64,000 nucleotides of DNA from contig NZ_CP046640.1 in NCBI RefSeq assembly GCF_017751145.1, forward strand, positions 1,964,137-2,028,136, in the 5' to 3' direction. Shown in pieces: positions 53,839 through 63,651 of this stretch. Position 1 is the stretch's first letter; every line of letters begins with the position of its first letter. Under the pieces are notes generated by a model. The model had not been told where the DNA came from. It saw only the letters and a list, made by a program, of their open reading frames with translations, and did not search any database. The position numbers and the translations under genes were made by a program. The DNA is from Iocasia fonsfrigidae (GTDB taxonomy: Bacteria; Bacillota; Halanaerobiia; Halanaerobiales; DTU029).

Positions 53839-54678
53839 ATGAAGATAGGGATAATTGGACTAGGTTTAATGGGTGGGTCACTGGCACTGGCCTTAAAGAA
53901 ATATAAGCAGGATATAACTATCTATGGCTATGACACCAATGAAAAACACCTTACTTATGCCAAGGAAAAGAAACTTATTGACCATACTTTGCTAGAAGAT
54001 AATCTACAAAATGTTTCTATTATTTTTGTCGCAACACCTGTCCGTTCAATTGTCAAGGTAATTGCTGATTTATATAATATAATTGATTTAGCTAATACTA
54101 TTGTTACTGATATGGGAAGCAGCAAAAAATTCATCTGTCAGGATATAAAACAGAGATTCCCCCTGCTGCGTTTTGTTGGGGGACATCCTATGACTGGTAG
54201 GGAAGTAAGTGGCCCAGAAGCAGCCCTGGCTGATCTCTTTCGAGATAAAAACTATATATTAATTAATAATAATAACCCAGGGGATCTTGCTCAGATAGCT
54301 GAAATAATCAAAGGAATTAGGAGTAAAGTTATAACCCTTAATCCTAAAAAACATGATAACCTTATCTCCTTTACAAGTCATCTACCACAATTTCTGGCTA
54401 CTGCAGTAGTAAATCTTTTAAATGATGTAGTTGCGGAAAACCCGGAAGTAATTGATTTAATTGGACAGGGGTTTCTTGATTTTACCAGGATTGCAGGTAG
54501 TGATCCCCAGATGTGGACAGATATACTTATTAGCAATAAAAAGGCTGTCTTAAGAAGTATAGCCAGGCTTAAGGGTAAAATAGCTGAATTTGAAGAAGCT
54601 ATTAAAATAGAAGATGAAGAATATATCTATGAGTTGATTAAAAAAGGCAGAGAACAGAGGAAGAAAATAGAGGTTTAA
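53839..54678 (+). CDS. tyrA: Prephenate dehydrogenase
   Basis: 279 residues: NAD-binding IGIIGLGLMGGSLALALK, VTDMGSSKKFI, the signature GGHPMTGREVSGPEAA and SHLPQFLATA with its conserved histidine. Makes 4-hydroxyphenylpyruvate for tyrosine. Two bases after aroF. Confidence 0.96.
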   Translation: MKIGIIGLGLMGGSLALALKKYKQDITIYGYDTNEKHLTYAKEKKLIDHTLLEDNLQNVSIIFVATPVRSIVKVIADLYNIIDLANTIVTDMGSSKKFICQDIKQRFPLLRFVGGHPMTGREVSGPEAALADLFRDKNYILINNNNPGDLAQIAEIIKGIRSKVITLNPKKHDNLISFTSHLPQFLATAVVNLLNDVVAENPEVIDLIGQGFLDFTRIAGSDPQMWTDILISNKKAVLRSIARLKGKIAEFEEAIKIEDEEYIYELIKKGREQRKKIEV

Positions 54679-54706
54679 TGACTTTAATGATTAGGAGAGA
54701 ATTCAA

Positions 54707-55999
54707 TTGAATCTCAAGACAAGAAAATGTCATAAATTAAAAGGCGATTTAACCATACCCGGTGATAAATCCATCTCACATCGGGCAATAATCTTTGCTT
54801 CACTGGCTAAAGGATATTCAAACCTTATTGGTTTGTTGGAAAGTGAGGATTGTCTTAAAACTTTAAATGCCTTTAGATTGATGGGTGTACCAATTGAGAG
54901 AAACTCTAAAGGCAATTATACTATCAAAGGTGTAGGTCTCAAAGGGCTCAAAGAAGCAGACAGGGTTATTGATTGTGGTAATTCAGGGACCAGTATGAGA
55001 TTATTGACTGGTTTATTGGCTGCACAGGATTTTTATACAGTTTTAAGTGGTGATACTTCATTGCGAAAGAGACCAATGGATAGAATTATAAAACCCTTAA
55101 GAGAAATGAAAGCAAAAATATGGGCAAGAAGAGACAATTATGCCCCCCTTAGTATAAAAGGTAGTCAGCTAAGTGCTATAAACTATACTCTACCTGTAGC
55201 AAGTGCTCAGGTTAAATCGGCCTTATTATTGGCAGGACTATATGCAGATGGAAAAACAATATTACGTGAGCCAGGTCTTTCCCGGGATCATACTGAAAGG
55301 ATGTTACAAGGGTTTGGGGTTAATTTAAAGAAATCAGGTCTGAGCATAGAATTAGACCTACAGAAAGATAGATTAGAGGGACAGGAGATAGTCATACCTG
55401 CTGATATTTCATCAGCTGCCTTTTTTATTACTGCTGCTTTAATAATAGATGATAGTGAACTATTATTAAGAAATGTTGGCATTAATCCCAGTAGAAGTGG
55501 TTTCCTAAAGGTAGTTAAAGATATGGGGGGGGACTGTCAGCTTATCAATAAGCGAGTGGTTAGTGGTGAACCAGTGGCTGATATAATTGTTAAAAGTAGT
55601 AAGTTAACAGGGGCAAATATCAGTGGTGATCTTATTCCGACTTTAATTGATGAATTACCTATTATTGCTATTCTGGCAAGTAGGGCTGAGGGTAGAACTG
55701 TTATCAAAGATGCTGCTGAATTACGGGTTAAAGAAAGTGATAGAATTACTAATATGATCAGTATATTATCCAATATGGGAGTAAATGTTCAGGAACTTAC
55801 AGACGGTATGATTATTAACGGTCCAGTTGAATTAAAAGGTGGGTTTGAAGTGGATAGTTCAGGTGACCATCGGATAGCAATGACAGTTGCTATTGCCGGT
55901 TTGCTGATTGATGAGCCAATCTTAATTAACAATAGTGATTCTATCAAAACCTCTTTTCCAGAGTTTATCGATTTATTGAACAAGTGTTCTATTACATAG
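54707..55999 (+). CDS. aroA: 5-enolpyruvylshikimate-3-phosphate synthase
   Basis: 430 residues from a TTG start behind TTAGGAGAG. Signatures: GDLTIPGDKSISHRAIIFAS at the start, DCGNSGTSMRLLTGLLA, SRDHTERML, RVKESDRITNM and DHRIAMTVAIAGL. The G-N-x-G-T-x-x-R loop is present without the glyphosate-insensitive class change being decidable. Ends before a terminator. Confidence 0.97.
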   Translation: MNLKTRKCHKLKGDLTIPGDKSISHRAIIFASLAKGYSNLIGLLESEDCLKTLNAFRLMGVPIERNSKGNYTIKGVGLKGLKEADRVIDCGNSGTSMRLLTGLLAAQDFYTVLSGDTSLRKRPMDRIIKPLREMKAKIWARRDNYAPLSIKGSQLSAINYTLPVASAQVKSALLLAGLYADGKTILREPGLSRDHTERMLQGFGVNLKKSGLSIELDLQKDRLEGQEIVIPADISSAAFFITAALIIDDSELLLRNVGINPSRSGFLKVVKDMGGDCQLINKRVVSGEPVADIIVKSSKLTGANISGDLIPTLIDELPIIAILASRAEGRTVIKDAAELRVKESDRITNMISILSNMGVNVQELTDGMIINGPVELKGGFEVDSSGDHRIAMTVAIAGLLIDEPILINNSDSIKTSFPEFIDLLNKCSIT

Positions 56000-56046
56000 T
56001 TTACAGTTTTGACTGATTAATAGAATATATTTACAAAGAATTGTTT

Positions 56047-56082
56047 AAATACCGATAATTTTATCGGTATTAATTTTATTTT
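56047..56082 (+). terminator. Terminator after aroA
   Basis: AATACCGATAA / TTATCGGTATT (56048-56071), tight loop, then an AT-rich T-tract. Confidence 0.7.
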
Positions 56083-56164
56083 TAAATAAATATTCCTTTT
56101 ATTAAATCAAAAGAAGGATTTTGAAAAAGAATATAGAATAGAATAAGCGAAAGAGGTGATAGAT

Positions 56165-56857
56165 TTGGTGGGGACAATAGCTATTGATGGTCCGGCTGGT
56201 GCCGGTAAAAGCACTATTGCCAGGATACTAGCTAAAAAACTGGGGTATAAATATATAGATAGCGGTGCAATATATAGAGCTATTACCCTTCTGGCTATTG
56301 AGCAAGGTGTTGAAGCAGAAGATGAAATTGGCTTAAATAGAATAGCAAATAATATTAAGATAGAATTTTCACCCCCTGATCAAAATGGAATAAATCGAGT
56401 AATACTTAATAAGGTGGATGTAACAGACAAATTAAGAGGGGGTATTATTGATAAGAATGTCTCCAGGATCGCCCGTGTGAAGGGTGTCAGGGATGCCCTT
56501 TTGATTATACAGCGGAGGCTTGCTGAGGATAATAATATTGTTATGGATGGAAGGGATATTGGTTCCAGGGTTTTACCAGATGCTGAGTTAAAATTATATA
56601 TAACAGCATCTATTGAAGAAAGGGCACAGCGACGTTTTACTGAATTAAAAGAAAAAGACATCGATGTAGACTATGAGGATATAAAATCAGAGATATATAA
56701 AAGGGATAAGCTGGATAAAGAACGCAAGATATCCCCTTTAGTTAAGGCAGAAGATGCCTTTTTGCTGGATACTACTGATATGTCTATCAATGAGGTTCTT
56801 GCCAAAATTATTGAAATTAAAAAAAAGGTGGAGAGGGATGAGGATGTTTCTTTATAG
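56165..56857 (+). CDS. cmk: Cytidylate kinase
   Basis: 230 residues with P-loop IDGPAGAGKSTIARILAKKLG, SGAIYRAITLL, VMDGRDIGSRVLPDAELKLY and DKERKISPLVKAEDA. Phosphorylates CMP and dCMP. A TTG at 56165 is chosen because the earlier GTG (56156) is part of the AGAGGTG ribosome site; GTG 56168 is the alternative. Confidence 0.95.
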   Translation: MVGTIAIDGPAGAGKSTIARILAKKLGYKYIDSGAIYRAITLLAIEQGVEAEDEIGLNRIANNIKIEFSPPDQNGINRVILNKVDVTDKLRGGIIDKNVSRIARVKGVRDALLIIQRRLAEDNNIVMDGRDIGSRVLPDAELKLYITASIEERAQRRFTELKEKDIDVDYEDIKSEIYKRDKLDKERKISPLVKAEDAFLLDTTDMSINEVLAKIIEIKKKVERDEDVSL

Positions 56858-57428
56858 TGTTGGATATACTGCTTTTAAACTATATTTTAAGCTGGCCTAT
56901 AAATTCAAAATAAATGGTCAAAATAATATACCTGAAAATGGTCCTTTTGTGGTAATGGCTAATCATATTACCCTATTTGATCCACCTATTGTAGCCTGCA
57001 GCCTGGAACGCAGAAAAACTGTGCATTTTATGGCTAAGCAGGAGCTTTTTAAGAATCCCTTATTTGGGTATATCTTAAAAAAGGTTGGTGCCTTTCCAGT
57101 AAAAAGGGGAAGGGCAGACAAAGGGGCAATAAGAAAGGCCTTCAATATTCTTGAAAATAGAGGTGTTCTAGGTATTTTTCCTGAAGGTAGTAGGCAAAAA
57201 CCGGGTAAACTGGGTAGAGCTAAATCAGGCTCTGTTATGATTCCTATCAAAATGAAAGTGCCTATCCTGCCGATGAGTATTAAAATTGAGAAGCGTGAAA
57301 TAACTGTTTCTATTGGTAAATTATTTGAACTAGATAAATACTATAATAGAAAAGTACCACGTAATGAATTAAAAGAGGCTGGTGATATTATAATGGAAAA
57401 AATAAATCAGCAGTTATTACTTTCGTAG
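56838..57428 (+). CDS. plsC: 1-acyl-sn-glycerol-3-phosphate acyltransferase
   Basis: 196 residues, overlapping cmk by 20 bases; ATG 56838 or 56844 behind GGTGGAGAGG. Catalytic H-x4-D in MANHITLFDPPI, then KQELFKNPLFGYILKKVGAFPVKRG and the acceptor motif FPEGSRQKPGKLG. Makes phosphatidate, using acyl chains from the fab operon. Confidence 0.95.
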   Translation: MRMFLYSVGYTAFKLYFKLAYKFKINGQNNIPENGPFVVMANHITLFDPPIVACSLERRKTVHFMAKQELFKNPLFGYILKKVGAFPVKRGRADKGAIRKAFNILENRGVLGIFPEGSRQKPGKLGRAKSGSVMIPIKMKVPILPMSIKIEKREITVSIGKLFELDKYYNRKVPRNELKEAGDIIMEKINQQLLLS

Positions 57429-57593
57429 TTTTTTTTTATTTTTTTCATTATTAAAGCAGGATTCTAAGAATTAATGAAGAAATCATATAATTGGTATGAA
57501 TTATATTTAATTAATAATGGGTATACTATTTTAAGTATCATTGAGTTGCTGTTGGAAGGTTTGTTCTTGTTGGATTGGAAGGAGGTGAAGGGT

Positions 57594-59736
57594 CTGGAGG
57601 TTTATACTGCCGAGGAAGCAGGATTTTGTTTTGGGGTTAAACGGGCAATCGAAATGGCAAAAAATGCCGCTGATGATGAAAGAAAACTTTCTGTCTATAC
57701 CCTTGGACCCATTATTCACAATCCACAGGTTGTTGAAAAATTAAAGGGATTAGGAATTGAACCAATTAATTCCATAGATGATATAGATGAAGGAATCATT
57801 ATTATCAGGTCACATGGTGTAGCACCTGAGATTATTACTAAAGCAAAAGAGAAAGGTTTACATATACTTGATGCAACATGTCCTTTTGTAAAAAAGGCTC
57901 AGCGGTATGCACAGCTACTCATTGAAGAAGATTATCAGACTATTATTTACGGAGATCATCAACACCCTGAAGTAGTTGGTATCTATGGTGCTACAGATAA
58001 AAAGGCTGTTATTTTAGACAATGTTGCTGACCTGGCTAGGATACCTTTGAAAATGCAGAGTTGGTCTAGTAGCACAGACAACAAAGTCTCCTGATTCTTT
58101 TAAAGAGTTAGTTTCATCAATTATTATTAGGGTAAAAGAATTAAAGGTTTACAATACAATTTGTAATACAACAGAAACTAGGCAGCTAGCTGCTGCTAAA
58201 TTAGCCCGTAAGGTTGATTTAATGTTTGTAATAGGGGGGCATAACAGTGCTAATACAAATAGATTAGCTGAAATTTGTAAGGACACTGGAACCCCTACTT
58301 TCCACATAGAAACTGTTGAAGAAATTAACCAACAGTTAATAGATGGTAAGAAAAAAATAGGTATTACTGCAGGGGCATCGACCCCAGATTGGTTAATCAA
58401 GGAGGTTATTGAGGCTATGAGTGAAGAAGAAAAGAAAGATGTACAGCTTGACGAGACTATTGAACAAGAAGATAATAAGACAGCAGCTGTCTTAGAGGAA
58501 GAAACAAGTGAAAGTGTTGATGTTGAGGTGACTGAGGAAACAGGGGATAACGTTGAGGATAAAGATCAGCAAGAAATTGATTATAGTGTTAATGATATTG
58601 CTGATTTAAAGAAAGGGCAGACTGTCAAAGGAACAGTAACACAAATTAAAGATGATGGTGTCTATGTAGACGTCAATTATAAATCTGATGGATTTATCCC
58701 ATTAAGGGAATTAAGTCATAAACCTGTATCTGACCCTAATGAAGTTGTAGAATTAAATGAAGAAATTAATGTAATTATACTTACCCTTGAAGATGATGAA
58801 GGTAATATGATTCTTTCTAAAAAACGTGCTGACTATGAAAAAGCCTGGGAAAATATTATGGAAGTATATGAAAATGATGAAGTAATAGAGGCTAAGGTTA
58901 GCAAGGTAGTTAAAGGTGGTTTAGTAGTCGATGTTGGTTTAAGGGGTTTTATACCGGCTTCTCATGTAGCAATAGGGTATGTAGAGGATTTAAATAAATA
59001 TGTAGACCAGACCCTGAGATTAAAGGTTATTGAAGTTGAAAGAAACAATAATAATGTAGTTCTTTCAGCCAAAAAAGTACTTGAAGAAGAAAGGGCAGAA
59101 ATGAAAGAAAAGACCCTTGATTCTCTAGAAGAAGGTCAAGAGATTGAGGGTACGATCACTAAATTGGTAGATTTTGGTGCTTTCGTTGATTTAGGTGGTG
59201 TAGAGGGATTACTTCATATATCTGAGATGTCCTGGGGTAGAATAGAACACCCTTCTCAAATATTTGAAGAAGGCCAGAAGATAAAGGTGAAAGTACTTGG
59301 TGTAAATAAAGAAGAGGAAAGAATTTCCCTTGGCTATAAGCAATTATTACCTGATCCCTGGGAAGAATTTGTCCGCAAACATTATGAAGGTGAAGTTGTG
59401 ACAGGTACCATTACAAAAATAGTAGATTTTGGTGCTTTTGTAGAGATAGAAGATGGTGTGGAAGGCCTAATTCATATATCCCAACTCTCACACCGCCATG
59501 TCAAAACCCCTGATGAGGTTGTATCTGTAGGGGAAGAAATACAGGTTAAAATAATTAATATTAGTGAAGGACAGAAAAGAGTTGGTTTAAGTATTAAGGA
59601 ATTAGAAGAAAAGCCCCAGTCCCAAAAGGAAGTAAAACCACAAGCATCTGCTAAAAAAGGAGAAACTGAAGAAGAGGGTAGTGGTGTAACACTCGGAGAT
59701 ATATTTGGCAGTATGTTTGATGATGATAATGAATAA
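57594..59736 (+). CDS. ispH-rpsA: IspH-S1 fusion: HMBPP reductase joined to ribosomal protein S1, with a frame break
   Basis: Joined product about 713 residues. IspH part (1-~285) has the three cluster cysteines: C12 (GFCFGVKRA), C96 (ATCPFV) and C190 (TICNTTE); the first two have the same numbers as in Escherichia coli IspH if translation starts at CTG 57594, six bases after GGAGGTGA. Then an acidic linker and four S1 repeats (about 330-690). The frame breaks at AAAA 58050-58053: removing one A restores VGLVAQTTKSP and the rest. Isoprenoid synthesis and mRNA binding are both essential, so the break is probably a sequencing indel. Such fusions are known in Clostridia. A start at TTG 57570 is the alternative. 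Confidence 0.9.
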
Positions 59737-59757
59737 ATAAAAATATAAAATAATTTT

Positions 59758-59788
59758 AAACCCCATCACAGCTGTGATGGGGTTTTTG
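59758..59788 (+). terminator. Terminator after rpsA
   Basis: AAACCCCATCACAG / CTGTGATGGGGTTT, an almost loop-free 13-14-bp stem, followed by TTT. Confidence 0.88.
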
Positions 59789-59870
59789 CTGTTTAACAGT
59801 ATTCTTCATGAATATAGAAATAGTAATCAGGGAAGGCTAAGGGTAAAGACTTTTATGGAGGTGTATGGAT

Positions 59871-60518
59871 ATGACAATAGGTGTTATTATATTAGTTATT
59901 ACAGGATTGTTAGTCTACTTTGGGGCAGCCCATCGAGTCCTGGACCGCTTGCATTTAACTGATTCTATGGCACTGTTTTTTATTGCCTTAATTATTATTG
60001 GTAGTTATTTTGAACTCACTATCAGGCGTTCACCCTTACTTACTATTAATATAGGTGGTGGTCTTATCCCCATTGCTCTGGCTTTTTATGTCCTGTATAG
60101 GGCAGATTCCAGTAAGGAATTAATCAGAGCTATAGTAGCAGTTGTTCTAACTGCCGGAGCTATTTATGGTATAAGTTATTTTTTTAGGGATTTTGGACAT
60201 GGTAGAGATATTATAGACCCCTTATATCTCTATGCAGTTAGCGGGGGTATAATAGCCTATATTTTAGGTAGATCAAGAAGGGCTTCATTTATAGCAGGTA
60301 CCCTGGGGTTTTTATTGTTTAATCTGTTTACATATTACAGGGTCTTAACAGGTAGGATTGTTTCTCAGGTGCGTATAGGTGGTGCTGGTGCCTTTGATAG
60401 TATCATTATTTCTGGAATTCTAGCGGTTTTACTGGCAGAAATAATAGGGGAATCAAGGGAACGATTACAGGGCGGACCTGCCGGAGAAAAAAACAGGGGG
60501 GATAGCAATGAAAAATAA
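59871..60518 (+). CDS. DUF1614 membrane protein
   Basis: 215 residues from ATG 59871, eight bases after TGGAGGT (ATG 59865 is too close to it). Six to seven membrane segments with GSYFELTIRRSPLLTINIGG and VRIGGAGAFDSIIISGILAVL, the two conserved blocks of DUF1614. Function unknown. Its end overlaps the spoIIP start, which suggests a sporulation or envelope role. Confidence 0.85.
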   Translation: MTIGVIILVITGLLVYFGAAHRVLDRLHLTDSMALFFIALIIIGSYFELTIRRSPLLTINIGGGLIPIALAFYVLYRADSSKELIRAIVAVVLTAGAIYGISYFFRDFGHGRDIIDPLYLYAVSGGIIAYILGRSRRASFIAGTLGFLLFNLFTYYRVLTGRIVSQVRIGGAGAFDSIIISGILAVLLAEIIGESRERLQGGPAGEKNRGDSNEK

Positions 60519-61581
60519 TAAAGTATATGCAGGATATATTTTCTGCCTGCTTTTATTCTTTTTTCTTTTTCCTACAGTAGTGCTCGGAGATGATTTTATT
60601 GGACATAGGGAAGAAGATACAGTAATGGTTTATGATGAACAGGGCAATTATGTTTTTGCAACTGCTATGGGTGTTAGTAGTGGAGATCGATATATTAATG
60701 AGGATAATATAGAATTTGAAGTTAAAAGCATTAATGGTAAAAGGGCTATTGCCCAAAACAAAGGAAAAGTTGATCTCTTTCAGGGTCTAAACAGAACAGA
60801 ACTTACCCCACTGGCAGCCCAGGGAAAAAAGTTAATTGGAATATACTTTACACATAATGATGAGAGTTATCGACCTGGGCCTGAGAGTATTGAGGGCCAA
60901 GGAGAAATACATGATATCGGCTATCAATTAAAAAATGCCCTGGAAAAAATGGGAATACAGGTAATAATAAAAGATAATCTACACCTGCCCCATGATGGTG
61001 CAGCCTATGAGCGGTCCAGGGCATCAGCTACAGATTTAATAAAAAATAGGCCTGATGCTATTTTTGATTTACACCGTGATGCAATACCCCAGGCACATGA
61101 ATACCTGGCCAAGATTAATGGACAGTTAATAAGCCAGGTACGGTTAGTAGTGGGGAGACAGAACCCCAACCTTAGTGTTAATGACAATTTTGCTAAACAA
61201 TTAAAGGCAGTTTGTGATGAAAAATATCCAGGTTTAATTAAGGGTATATTTTATGGTAGTGGCAATTATAATCAACAATTGTCAACCCATTCCCTATTAC
61301 TGGAATTTGGCACCCATGTTACAACTGAAGCCCAGGCTGCTTCAAGTGCTACAATGATTGCTGATTCTATAAATAGTCTTCTTTACGGTGATAATATTAG
61401 TAATCAGGAGGGTAGGAATATTGAATCAAAAAATGCCTATAAAACTATAGCCTGGATAGTGACTATTCTATTTGTTGGTATTCTTGCTTTTTTATTTATA
61501 AATGAAGGGAGCTGGCAGGGAGTAGTAAACAGGATAAAATCTTTTCTGGGGAGAGAGATAATAGATAGAGGAGAAAAATAA
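60508..61581 (+). CDS. spoIIP: Stage II sporulation protein P
   Basis: 357 residues: signal anchor (about 7-25), SpoIIP domain with IYFTHNDESYRPGPESIEG (family YHTHtsESY, catalytic His), GAAYERSRASAT, IFDLHRDAIP (His and Asp) and LLLEFGTHVTTEAQA, then a C-terminal membrane helix (about 312-332). SpoIIP is the amidase/endopeptidase that thins septal peptidoglycan during engulfment with SpoIID and SpoIIM. Note TH(N)DESY in place of THTSESY and THV where most have NxN. Confidence 0.93.
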   Translation: MKNNKVYAGYIFCLLLFFFLFPTVVLGDDFIGHREEDTVMVYDEQGNYVFATAMGVSSGDRYINEDNIEFEVKSINGKRAIAQNKGKVDLFQGLNRTELTPLAAQGKKLIGIYFTHNDESYRPGPESIEGQGEIHDIGYQLKNALEKMGIQVIIKDNLHLPHDGAAYERSRASATDLIKNRPDAIFDLHRDAIPQAHEYLAKINGQLISQVRLVVGRQNPNLSVNDNFAKQLKAVCDEKYPGLIKGIFYGSGNYNQQLSTHSLLLEFGTHVTTEAQAASSATMIADSINSLLYGDNISNQEGRNIESKNAYKTIAWIVTILFVGILAFLFINEGSWQGVVNRIKSFLGREIIDRGEK

Positions 61582-62471
61582 TGTTTAAATATGGTGAACT
61601 TTTAGTAGTGAGTTTTTTACTGGGCACCCTGGCCCGTGCCTTTATGCTGAGGATTGATTATCGTCAGTTCCCTAGTTTCCCTCATTCCTATGTAATTCAT
61701 TTGATCCTTGGTGGGATAGCTGCTGCCCTGGGGGCTCTGGTAGTACCAGTACTATTGGAGAAAGAATATATTGCCATTACCTTCTTAACCCTGGCTGCAC
61801 AGCAGTTTAGAGATGTTAGAAATATGGAGCGAGAGAGTCTAGCCCAGATTGAAGAGAATGAGCTTATTCCCCGTGGTAAGGCCTATATTGAAGGTATTGC
61901 TAAATTGTTTGAGGCTAGAAATTACCTTGCATTAGTAACTGCTTTAATAACAAGTCTGGTCTACTTTTACTTTAATTGGTATTTAGGGATTTTAGCTGGT
62001 TCTCTATCTGCTTATCTCCTTCATTTGTTTATGAAAGGCCCAACTGTTGCTGATATAGCAAGGGTTGAATTAAAAGAACTTACAATTAAAGGTTATAATA
62101 TTGGTGTAGATGATATTATAATAATGAACATAGGCGAAAAAGAGGCCCTTGAAAAATGGCAGCAAGAAGGCCTGGGGATTAAAATCATACCTAAAGATGA
62201 AAATGCCCGTACTACCCTATCAAATTTAGGTCAGAGACAAGCTATCTTACATGACCTGGCTGTTTTAATGGGGGTAAAATTAGATAAGGGCATGCAGCAA
62301 TTTACCCCCTTGGCCAGACTTGATCTTAACTATGGTACTTTAAATATAATTTTTCTACCTCAGGAACCGGACTGGGAATTTATTAAACAGGCCATTGAAA
62401 AGATACCTGTACTGGAAAGTTCTCAACAAAAACCATTAAAGTCTAAAATAGGACGGAAAGCAGCTGATTGA
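61581..62471 (+). CDS. YIEGIA-family membrane protein
   Basis: 296 residues; the eponymous motif is seen in KAYIEGIAKLFEARNYLAL. Four or five membrane segments in the first half and a cytoplasmic domain in the second (LDLNYGTLNIIFLP). The family is confined to spore-forming Firmicutes and is usually accompanied by a short partner, as here. Start codon overlaps the spoIIP stop. Confidence 0.88.
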   Translation: MFKYGELLVVSFLLGTLARAFMLRIDYRQFPSFPHSYVIHLILGGIAAALGALVVPVLLEKEYIAITFLTLAAQQFRDVRNMERESLAQIEENELIPRGKAYIEGIAKLFEARNYLALVTALITSLVYFYFNWYLGILAGSLSAYLLHLFMKGPTVADIARVELKELTIKGYNIGVDDIIIMNIGEKEALEKWQQEGLGIKIIPKDENARTTLSNLGQRQAILHDLAVLMGVKLDKGMQQFTPLARLDLNYGTLNIIFLPQEPDWEFIKQAIEKIPVLESSQQKPLKSKIGRKAAD

Positions 62472-62480
62472 TTTGGAGGG

Positions 62481-62684
62481 TTGGACATGGAAGTGGGAAT
62501 AACCGATAAAATAGTAGCTGTTATTACCTTAAAGAATAATGATTATAAAGTTGGTGGTGCCTTACCAATATTTTATACTGATACAAAAGAGGAACTGGAA
62601 GAGATAAGTGTATTACTGGCACGCATTACCCTTGGTATGGTACATGATCTGGGAAATGGGGTTAAATTGGTTATCAAACACTAA
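62481..62684 (+). CDS. Capping-complex subunit for YIEGIA
   Basis: 67 residues (MEVGITDKIVAVITLKNNDY, VGGALPIFYTDTKEELEEIS, LARITLGMVHDLGNGVKLVI). It matches the small protein always found after YIEGIA genes. ATG or the next ATG two codons on, behind TTGGAGGG. Function known only by name. Confidence 0.8.
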   Translation: MDMEVGITDKIVAVITLKNNDYKVGGALPIFYTDTKEELEEISVLLARITLGMVHDLGNGVKLVIKH

Positions 62685-62703
62685 TTTTCAGAGGAGTGTT
62701 AAA

Positions 62704-63126
62704 TTGTCAATAATTTTTTGTTGTCAGGAAATGAGTTTGTTGTCTTATTTTGCTGTAGAGGCTTATTTACATCAGAGCTGTAAGCCCTCATATGAAGAGA
62801 TTATGACTGTAATAGAAGAGAAATATACGATAATGAATAAACCTGCTGCTGGAGAATTAATTAGGTTGACCAATAACACCTATCTGTTGGAAGTAAAAAA
62901 ATACTATGAAATTGTCAGGAAGGCCCTGATTGGTTATAATAAAATATTTACTAATGACTGTAAAATTGTCTTTTTGAATTTAAATAAATATGAAAATTAT
63001 TTGATTAAGACCGGCTATTTTTTAAAGAAACTAAAATTAAATTATTTATCTAAAAAAATAATTACTTATGGTCTCAAATACTCTGCAGCTGAACTATTAA
63101 AGCAAAGCTGGAAATTAGAGACCTAA
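62704..63126 (+). CDS. DUF3189-family protein, diverged copy
   Basis: 140 residues from TTG 62704 behind GAGGAG. Start SIIFCCQEMSLLSYFAVEAY parallels IIIYHCYGGAHSSVLSAGIH of the next gene, the DUF3189 N-terminal motif, but with Glu-Met in place of Gly-Gly and without its histidines. A C-terminal helical part is poorly conserved. Probably a paralogue that lost the active or binding motif and now partners the intact copy. Confidence 0.7.
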   Translation: MSIIFCCQEMSLLSYFAVEAYLHQSCKPSYEEIMTVIEEKYTIMNKPAAGELIRLTNNTYLLEVKKYYEIVRKALIGYNKIFTNDCKIVFLNLNKYENYLIKTGYFLKKLKLNYLSKKIITYGLKYSAAELLKQSWKLET

Positions 63127-63147
63127 TATTAGTAAGTGAGTGATTAA

Positions 63148-63624
63148 ATGATTATTATCTATCATTGTTATGGAGGTGCCCATTCATCTGTTCTGAGCGC
63201 AGGAATACATACCAATAGATTGCCTGTGGACAGGGTTCCTAGCAGAAAAGAAATTCTTAAACTTCCTTATTTTGATAAAACAGAGAGTCAGGAAATTGGT
63301 ATACCATTTTATTTTGGAAAGGATGAATATAATAATAAGGTATATATTCAGGGCATGGGTAGGGCAGAAAAAATAGTGCTTAATACTTTAGATAGCTTCT
63401 TAGAAGAAAAAAAGATAAATAAAAATTTAGTATATGTTCAAAACACACTTAAAAAAGTGAATATTCTTGTCAGAATTGGTGGATTTATGTCCCGAGGGCT
63501 CGACATGGTCTTCCCTGGTAGATTGTTGACTGTTTATGGACTACAACTGGCTTATCCTAATTTTATTGGACTGGTAAGGACTGTAAAAGAGGAAATATCT
63601 ATTGCTTACAAAGATAAAATATGA
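63148..63624 (+). CDS. DUF3189-family protein
   Basis: 158 residues with the canonical IIIYHCYGGAHSSVLSAGIH and KVYIQGMGRAEKIVLNTL. A small cytoplasmic family of spore-formers with unknown function, conserved beside YIEGIA and the DUF512 radical-SAM gene. Confidence 0.85.
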   Translation: MIIIYHCYGGAHSSVLSAGIHTNRLPVDRVPSRKEILKLPYFDKTESQEIGIPFYFGKDEYNNKVYIQGMGRAEKIVLNTLDSFLEEKKINKNLVYVQNTLKKVNILVRIGGFMSRGLDMVFPGRLLTVYGLQLAYPNFIGLVRTVKEEISIAYKDKI

Positions 63625-63651
63625 TATTATTCCTTACAGGAGGTCAGTTGG

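Noticed and set aside
59774-59962. Open frame overlapping the start of the DUF1614 gene
   Set aside because: Begins inside the rpsA terminator, has no ribosome site and overlaps a well-supported gene in another frame.
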